This document shows, piece after piece, positions 7,182 through 10,903 of a stretch of DNA of 10,903 bases; position 1 is the stretch's first letter, and each line of letters starts with the position of its first letter. A program made the translations under genes and the position numbers. The notes beneath the pieces were generated by a model, which saw only the letters and a program-made list of their open reading frames with translations, was not told where the DNA came from and searched no databases. This stretch comes from Syntrophobacterales bacterium. Lineage in GTDB: Bacteria; Desulfobacterota; Desulfobaccia; Desulfobaccales; 0-14-0-80-60-11. The DNA lies in NCBI GenBank assembly GCA_020052215.1, contig JAGVPN010000252.1, positions 1-10,903 of the forward strand, written 5' to 3'.

Positions 7182-7917
7182 GTTTAACCCAGATGTGGTC
7201 ACGTTTTATGAAGGGTCCAATGACGTAGATCTTGACCAACGATCCATTACAAAAAAACTTATGCGTAACAGATATTTAAGCTTTGTGCCGGCAATCTACC
7301 AGGAATTGCGTCTACGTCTCATCTTTCTGGCAGCGGTGGCGGAAGTTGTCAATACGAAATTGATAAAATACAAATCATCCGATTTGATTGAAGATCATTA
7401 TAACGCTAAGAACAGATCCGCCGGCAAAGCCGATGAACAGATATCCTCTGTCACTGATGTCGATAATAAAATTTATCAACAAAATACGGCAATGTTTGCT
7501 TCCTTTATAAGTTATTTAGAGATGATTCGTAACGAATGCAGAGGGCGTCAAATATTGTTCATAGTGGCCAATCAGCAAGGGTCATCCTACTCTTTCCCGA
7601 GAGAAAAACTCAAAGGAATGTCGTATGAACAAGAAGTTAACTTTATTAAAAAACGGTTAATCAATCATAATAACATTAGCCGTCACCAGCTCTATTTATT
7701 AGGACACGCCGCCTTGAACCAAAGGATTAAAGGTTGGGCCTCTGAGAACCAGGTAATCTTCGTCGATGTCATCAATGCCCTGGATCAAGACCGGGACACC
7801 ATCTTATCATGGGTGCATCTATCTCCCCGGGGCAACCGGATTATCGCCAATGAATTCGCCAACACCATATTCAACCGGCTGTGTCGGGATAACCCCAAGC
7901 AGGCCGAAGCGAAGTAA
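7165..7917 (+). CDS. SGNH/GDSL hydrolase-like protein, C-terminal part (gene split by frameshift)
   Basis: 250 residues from ATG 7165, but probably the continuation of the preceding frame rather than a separate gene. There is no Shine-Dalgarno, and its first residues (QEVLKFNPDVVTFYEGSND) continue the fold of the upstream part. It holds block III G-S-N-D (17-20) and block V W-V-H-L-S-P-R-G-N (His218). The catalytic Asp expected three residues before that His is Ser215 (TCA at 7807-7809). Removing one base near 7160-7170 would join the two parts into one protein of roughly 440 residues. The gene is AT-rich through most of its length, becoming more GC-rich from about 7735. A true one-base insertion, a sequencing error or, less likely, programmed frameshifting could explain the break; the Asp loss favours real decay. 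Confidence 0.68.
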   Translation: MQEVLKFNPDVVTFYEGSNDVDLDQRSITKKLMRNRYLSFVPAIYQELRLRLIFLAAVAEVVNTKLIKYKSSDLIEDHYNAKNRSAGKADEQISSVTDVDNKIYQQNTAMFASFISYLEMIRNECRGRQILFIVANQQGSSYSFPREKLKGMSYEQEVNFIKKRLINHNNISRHQLYLLGHAALNQRIKGWASENQVIFVDVINALDQDRDTILSWVHLSPRGNRIIANEFANTIFNRLCRDNPKQAEAK

Positions 7918-7960
7918 ACTAGGCCGGAGGAGGTCCGGGCGGCCTGGAAATTTCGAAAAC

Positions 7961-8012
7961 CATGAAACCCTGCGGTCGTCGCCGAAGCCCTTGACAATCC
8001 CGCGGCTTCATG
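7961..8012. repeat. Imperfect inverted repeat in the intergenic region
   Basis: CATGAAACCCTGCGG (7961-7975) pairs with CCGCGGCTTCATG (8000-8012), with two bases bulged and one mismatch. The 24-base loop contains the TTGACA hexamer at 7991. A shorter inner pairing, GAAGCC with GGCTTC, is also possible. It has no T-tract and is not a terminator. It may be an operator or leader structure, or chance. Confidence 0.4.
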
Positions 8013-8032
8013 TTAGTTAGCAATGATATTAA
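7991..8032 (+). promoter_or_regulatory. Weak candidate promoter region for valS
   Basis: A perfect TTGACA is present at 7991-7996. The hexamer at 17-base spacing (TAGTTA, 8014-8019) is a poor -10. An extended -10-like TG-A-TATTAA lies at 8024-8032 but is too far away to pair with TTGACA. The AT-rich patch around 8011-8050 in a GC-rich window, and the 255-base gap before valS, make a promoter somewhere here likely. The exact elements are uncertain. Confidence 0.3.
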
Positions 8033-8040
8033 ATAGTTAG
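8014..8040. repeat. Direct repeat TAGTTAG x2, 20-base period
   Basis: TAGTTAG occurs at 8014-8020 and 8034-8040, start to start 20 bases, close to two helical turns. The second copy runs into the palindrome TTCACATGAA (8041-8050). This could be a regulator-binding site near a promoter, but a short AT-rich repeat may also be chance. Confidence 0.3.
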
Positions 8041-8064
8041 TTCACATGAACCACCACCCTATCC

Positions 8065-8166
8065 CCTTATGGGGGTTGGAGTAGGGGGTTTGGGGGAGTT
8101 TTTTGTAAGGGCAGTGCCCACTTACAAAAAAGCCCATGACGTCCTCCCCCAACCACTTCCATAAGG
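8065..8166. repeat. Long imperfect palindrome just upstream of valS
   Basis: Three paired blocks nest around one centre. CCTTATGG (8065-8072) pairs with CCATAAGG (8159-8166), TTGGGGGAG (8090-8098) with CTCCCCCAA (8144-8152), and TTTTTTGTAAG (8099-8109) with CTTACAAAAAA (8121-8131). A small inner GGC/GCC hairpin sits at 8110-8118. About 28 base pairs are matched, with unequal spacers (17 vs 6 bases, and 0 vs 12). The inner stem begins with T6 and ends with A6 on both strands, so it is not a Rho-independent terminator. It could be a REP- or MITE-like palindromic element, or a leader that folds over the valS ribosome-binding site, which lies in the outer right arm. Confidence 0.65.
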
Positions 8167-8167
8167 A
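8163..8167 (+). promoter_or_regulatory. Ribosome-binding site of valS, inside the palindrome
   Basis: AAGGA lies five bases before ATG 8173 and sets the start. Four of its five bases are part of the outer right arm of the palindrome, so folding would hide it. Confidence 0.6.
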
Positions 8168-8172
8168 CCCCC

Positions 8173-10851
8173 ATGACCGAAATTCTGGAAAAAGTCTACG
8201 ATCCCCAGCGGATCGAAGCGAAATGGTACCGTTTTTGGGAGGAGCGGGGCTTCTTTCATGCCAAGGCGGACGGGGTCAAACCCGGCTATTGCATCGTCAT
8301 TCCACCCCCCAACATCACCGACGTCCTGCACATGGGCCACGCCCTGAACAACACCTTACAAGACATCCTGATCCGGTTTAAACGCATGGACGGCTTCGAT
8401 GCCTTGTGGATGCCGGGCACCGACCACGCCGGGATCGCCACCCAGAACGTGGTGGAGCGCCAGCTGGCCGCCGAGGGCGCCGACCGCCACGCCCTGGGCC
8501 GGGAGGCCTTTGTCCGGCGGGTGTGGGAGTGGAAGGCCGCCTCCGGCGGGCACATCATCACCCAGCTGAAGCGCCTCGGCTGCTCATGCGACTGGAGCCG
8601 GGAGCGCTTTACCCTGGACGAAGGCCTTTCCCGGGCGGTGCGGGAGGTCTTCGTGCGCCTCTATGAAGAAGGCCTGATCTACAAGGGGGACTACATTATC
8701 AACTGGTGCCCCCGCTGCCAGACGGCCCTGGCCGATCTGGAGGTGGAGCACGAACCCACCGACGGCTTCCTCTACCACATCAAGTACCCCCTGGCCCAGG
8801 GCGAAGGCAGTGTCACCGTGGCCACCACCCGCCCGGAAACCCTCCTGGGGGACACCGCGGTGGCCGTGAACCCCTTCGATCCGCGCTACAAGAAATTCCA
8901 CGGCGCTACCCTGAGTCTGCCGGTGTTGAAGCGCCCCATCCCGGTCATCACTGATGCCTATGTAGCCCTGGAGTTCGGCACCGGCGCCCTGAAGATCACC
9001 CCGGCCCACGATTTCAACGACTTCGAGGTGGCCCGGCGCCATGACCTCCCCGCAGTCAAGGTCATCGACGAAGCCGGCCTGATGACCGCCGCGGCCGGCA
9101 AATACCAGGGAATGGACCGGTTCGCCTGCCGGGCCCAAATCCTCAAGGACCTCAAAGCCGACGGCCTCCTGGTCAAGATGGAGCCGTACACCGTGCCGGT
9201 GGGGCACTGCTACCGCTGCAAGACCGTGGTGGAGCCCCTGATCTCCAAGCAGTGGTTCGTGGCCGTAAAGACCCTGGCGGCGGCGGCCATCGCCGCGGTG
9301 GAAGACGGCCGCACCCGGCTGATCCCCGCGAACTGGGACAAGAGCTATTACGACTGGATGACCAATATCCGGGACTGGTGCATCTCCCGGCAGATCTGGT
9401 GGGGCCACCGCATCCCGGCCTGGACCTGCTCCAAATGCGGCCTTACAACCGTCAGCCGGGAAGACCCGGCCGCCTGCCCCCATTGCGAAGGCAGGGACCT
9501 GGTCCAGGAAACCGACGTCCTGGACACCTGGTTCTCTTCGGCCCTGTGGCCCTTCTCCACCCTGGGCTGGCCCACCGAGACCCCGGAGCTCAAGCTCTTT
9601 TACCCCACTTCCGTTCTGGTCACCGCCTTTGACATCCTGTTTTTCTGGGTGGCCCGGATGATGATGATGGGGATTCACTTCATGGGGGAAGTCCCCTTCC
9701 GGGAGGTCTATATCCACGCCCTGGTGCGGGACCCGGAAGGTCAGAAAATGAGCAAATCCAAGGGCAACGTCATCGATCCCCTGGATCTCATGGATAAATA
9801 CGGCACCGACGCCTTCCGCTTCTCCCTGGCCGCGTTCGCGGCCATGGGCCGGGACGTGCGCCTCTCCGAAGAGCGCATCGCCGGCTACCGCAACTTCGCC
9901 AACAAGGTCTGGAACGCCTGCCGCTTCACCTTCATGAACCTGGAGGGCTTCGACCCCGCAAGCCCGGCCGGCGGCGCTGGCGCTGACGCTTACAAAAAAC
10001 CCCGGAGTGCGGTGGAGGCCTGGATCATGAGCCGCCTCCAACAGGTCATCCGGGAGACCCGCAACAGCCTGGACTCCTACGCCTTCGATCAGGCGGCCAA
10101 CGTGCTTTACCAGTTCATCTGGCACGAGTTCTGCGACTGGTACCTGGAACTCATCAAGCCCCAACTCTATGATAAAGAGGACGCGGCCACCCGGCGCCTA
10201 TGCCAGGAAGTCCTCCTGAAGGTGCTCAGCGCCATCCTGCGCCTCCTGCATCCCTTCACGCCCTTCATCACCGAAGAGATTTGGCAGAAGCTGCCCGGGG
10301 CCCAAGGCAGCATCATGGTGGCGCCCTATCCCCAACCGGACCCCCAATTCGACCACCCCGAGGCCGAAGCGGAGCTGAACCTGGTCATGGCCACCATCAC
10401 CGCCATCCGCAATATCCGGGGCGAAATGAACGTGCCCCCGGGCACCCAGGTGGAGGTCTTTCTCCACAGCCCCGAGGCCGCATCCATTGAGGCGCTTAAC
10501 CGCCACCGGCAGTCCATCCAGATCCTGGGCCGGGTCCAGAATCTCCACTGCAACTCGCCCAGCGGCCCCCCCGCGGCCGCGGCCAAGGCCGTGGTGGACC
10601 AGGTGGACATCTTCATGCCCCTGGCCGGGGTCATCGACTTTGCCGAAGAAGCCAAACGTCTGGACCGGGAACTGGAGAAACTGGGCAAAGAAGTCAGCCA
10701 GGCCCAACGCAAAATGAGCAACGAAGACTTCCTGGCCAAGGCCCCGGCGGAAGTCGTCGCCAAAGAACAGGCCAAACTCCAGGCCCAGACCGAAAAACTT
10801 AACAAACTCAAAACCCACCGGGAACGGATCAAGGAACTGATGGAGGGATAG
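8173..10851 (+). CDS. valS: Valyl-tRNA synthetase
   Basis: A complete 892-residue class I aminoacyl-tRNA synthetase that charges tRNA-Val in the cytoplasm; this is the usual length for bacterial ValRS. The HIGH-type motif is HMGH (53-56) after PPPN (44-47), with Asp50 where Gly is common. G-T-D-H-A-G-I-A-T-Q (82-91) is typical of ValRS. Two Cys pairs flank the CP1 editing domain, C179-x2-C182 and C346-x2-C349; within it, A-T-T-R-P-E-T (217-223) is the proofreading motif. A second zinc site is C419/C422 with C435/C438. KMSKS lies at 525-529. The anticodon-binding helical domain (about 610-770) and the C-terminal charged coiled-coil arm (about 820-890) complete the protein. The start ATG 8173 has an AAGGA ribosome-binding site. 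It is separated by 255 non-coding bases from the preceding cluster and is probably transcribed on its own. The assignment is certain. Confidence 0.98.
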   Translation: MTEILEKVYDPQRIEAKWYRFWEERGFFHAKADGVKPGYCIVIPPPNITDVLHMGHALNNTLQDILIRFKRMDGFDALWMPGTDHAGIATQNVVERQLAAEGADRHALGREAFVRRVWEWKAASGGHIITQLKRLGCSCDWSRERFTLDEGLSRAVREVFVRLYEEGLIYKGDYIINWCPRCQTALADLEVEHEPTDGFLYHIKYPLAQGEGSVTVATTRPETLLGDTAVAVNPFDPRYKKFHGATLSLPVLKRPIPVITDAYVALEFGTGALKITPAHDFNDFEVARRHDLPAVKVIDEAGLMTAAAGKYQGMDRFACRAQILKDLKADGLLVKMEPYTVPVGHCYRCKTVVEPLISKQWFVAVKTLAAAAIAAVEDGRTRLIPANWDKSYYDWMTNIRDWCISRQIWWGHRIPAWTCSKCGLTTVSREDPAACPHCEGRDLVQETDVLDTWFSSALWPFSTLGWPTETPELKLFYPTSVLVTAFDILFFWVARMMMMGIHFMGEVPFREVYIHALVRDPEGQKMSKSKGNVIDPLDLMDKYGTDAFRFSLAAFAAMGRDVRLSEERIAGYRNFANKVWNACRFTFMNLEGFDPASPAGGAGADAYKKPRSAVEAWIMSRLQQVIRETRNSLDSYAFDQAANVLYQFIWHEFCDWYLELIKPQLYDKEDAATRRLCQEVLLKVLSAILRLLHPFTPFITEEIWQKLPGAQGSIMVAPYPQPDPQFDHPEAEAELNLVMATITAIRNIRGEMNVPPGTQVEVFLHSPEAASIEALNRHRQSIQILGRVQNLHCNSPSGPPAAAAKAVVDQVDIFMPLAGVIDFAEEAKRLDRELEKLGKEVSQAQRKMSNEDFLAKAPAEVVAKEQAKLQAQTEKLNKLKTHRERIKELMEG

Positions 10852-10857
10852 AAATAA

Positions 10858-10902
10858 TTTGAGGGGAGGGCGGGGGGAATAATCCCCCGCCCTCCCCTCA
10901 AA
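10858..10902 (+). terminator. Strong hairpin after valS, probable terminator
   Basis: A perfect 19-bp GC-rich stem pairs 10858-10876 with 10884-10902; the loop is GAATAAT. It begins seven bases after the valS stop. The window ends one base after the stem, so the T-tract needed for intrinsic termination cannot be seen. The stem ends in AAA on this strand. The position argues for a terminator; an intergenic palindromic repeat is the alternative. Confidence 0.6.
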
Positions 10903-10903
10903 C

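Noticed and set aside
6594..7917. Programmed ribosomal frameshift in the SGNH gene
   Set aside because: No heptameric slippery sequence or evident downstream pseudoknot is seen at 7150-7185, and the missing catalytic Asp points to decay.
7921..7945. Terminator after the SGNH gene
   Set aside because: AGGCC/GGCCT and CCGGA/TCCGG pairings exist, but stems are only 5 bp and no T-run follows.
8099..8131. TTTTTTGTAAG...CTTACAAAAAA as a Rho-independent terminator
   Set aside because: The T-tract precedes the stem and an A-tract follows it on both strands, so neither direction has the required terminal U-run.
8584..10164. 526-codon open frame on the - strand
   Set aside because: It is fully antisense to valS, and its length follows from the codon bias of valS; no recognisable motif.
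1..10903. CRISPR array, tRNA, rRNA or insertion sequence
   Set aside because: No regularly spaced repeats, no cloverleaf-like sequence and no transposase-like frame were seen on either strand.

Overview
All recognisable genes in this window lie on the + strand. It is GC-rich, apart from an AT-rich stretch at about 6600-7730. The best guess for the source is a non-phototrophic anaerobe of the Thermodesulfobacteriota (former Deltaproteobacteria). That guess rests on general gene style, the MlaE-type ABC system typical of diderm bacteria, and the bacterial ValRS. No rRNA or tRNA marker is present, so taxonomy stays tentative.

Layout. Positions 1-555 hold the 3' end of a TPR protein. After a 141-base gap with no clear signal comes a tightly packed series, probably one operon, from 697 to 7917: (i) a 12-TM transporter of the PucC/BCD branch of the major facilitator superfamily; (ii) a family-1 extracellular solute-binding lipoprotein; (iii) a two-TM HAMP protein with a histidine-kinase-like but motif-poor C-terminus; (iv) an MlaE-type permease; (v) an ABC-ATPase-like protein resembling MlaF in which every catalytic motif is replaced; (vi) an AT-rich SGNH/GDSL-hydrolase-like gene split by a frameshift. 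Junctions are a 1-base gap, abutting TAG-ATG, a 17-base overlap, a 40-base gap and a 4-base ATGA overlap. A 255-base non-coding region rich in inverted repeats follows, then a complete valyl-tRNA synthetase gene (8173-10851) and a perfect 19-bp hairpin.

How the genes may work together. The lipoprotein and the two-TM protein could form a periplasmic ligand-sensing pair. The MlaE-like permease and its pseudo-ATPase would form an inner-membrane lipid-handling module. The combination, with both the kinase-like and the ATPase-like proteins apparently dead, is the most unusual part of the window. A functional link is inferred only from gene order and spacing. The SGNH gene looks like a later, decaying addition. 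valS is ordinary housekeeping, but its ribosome-binding site lies inside a long imperfect palindrome.
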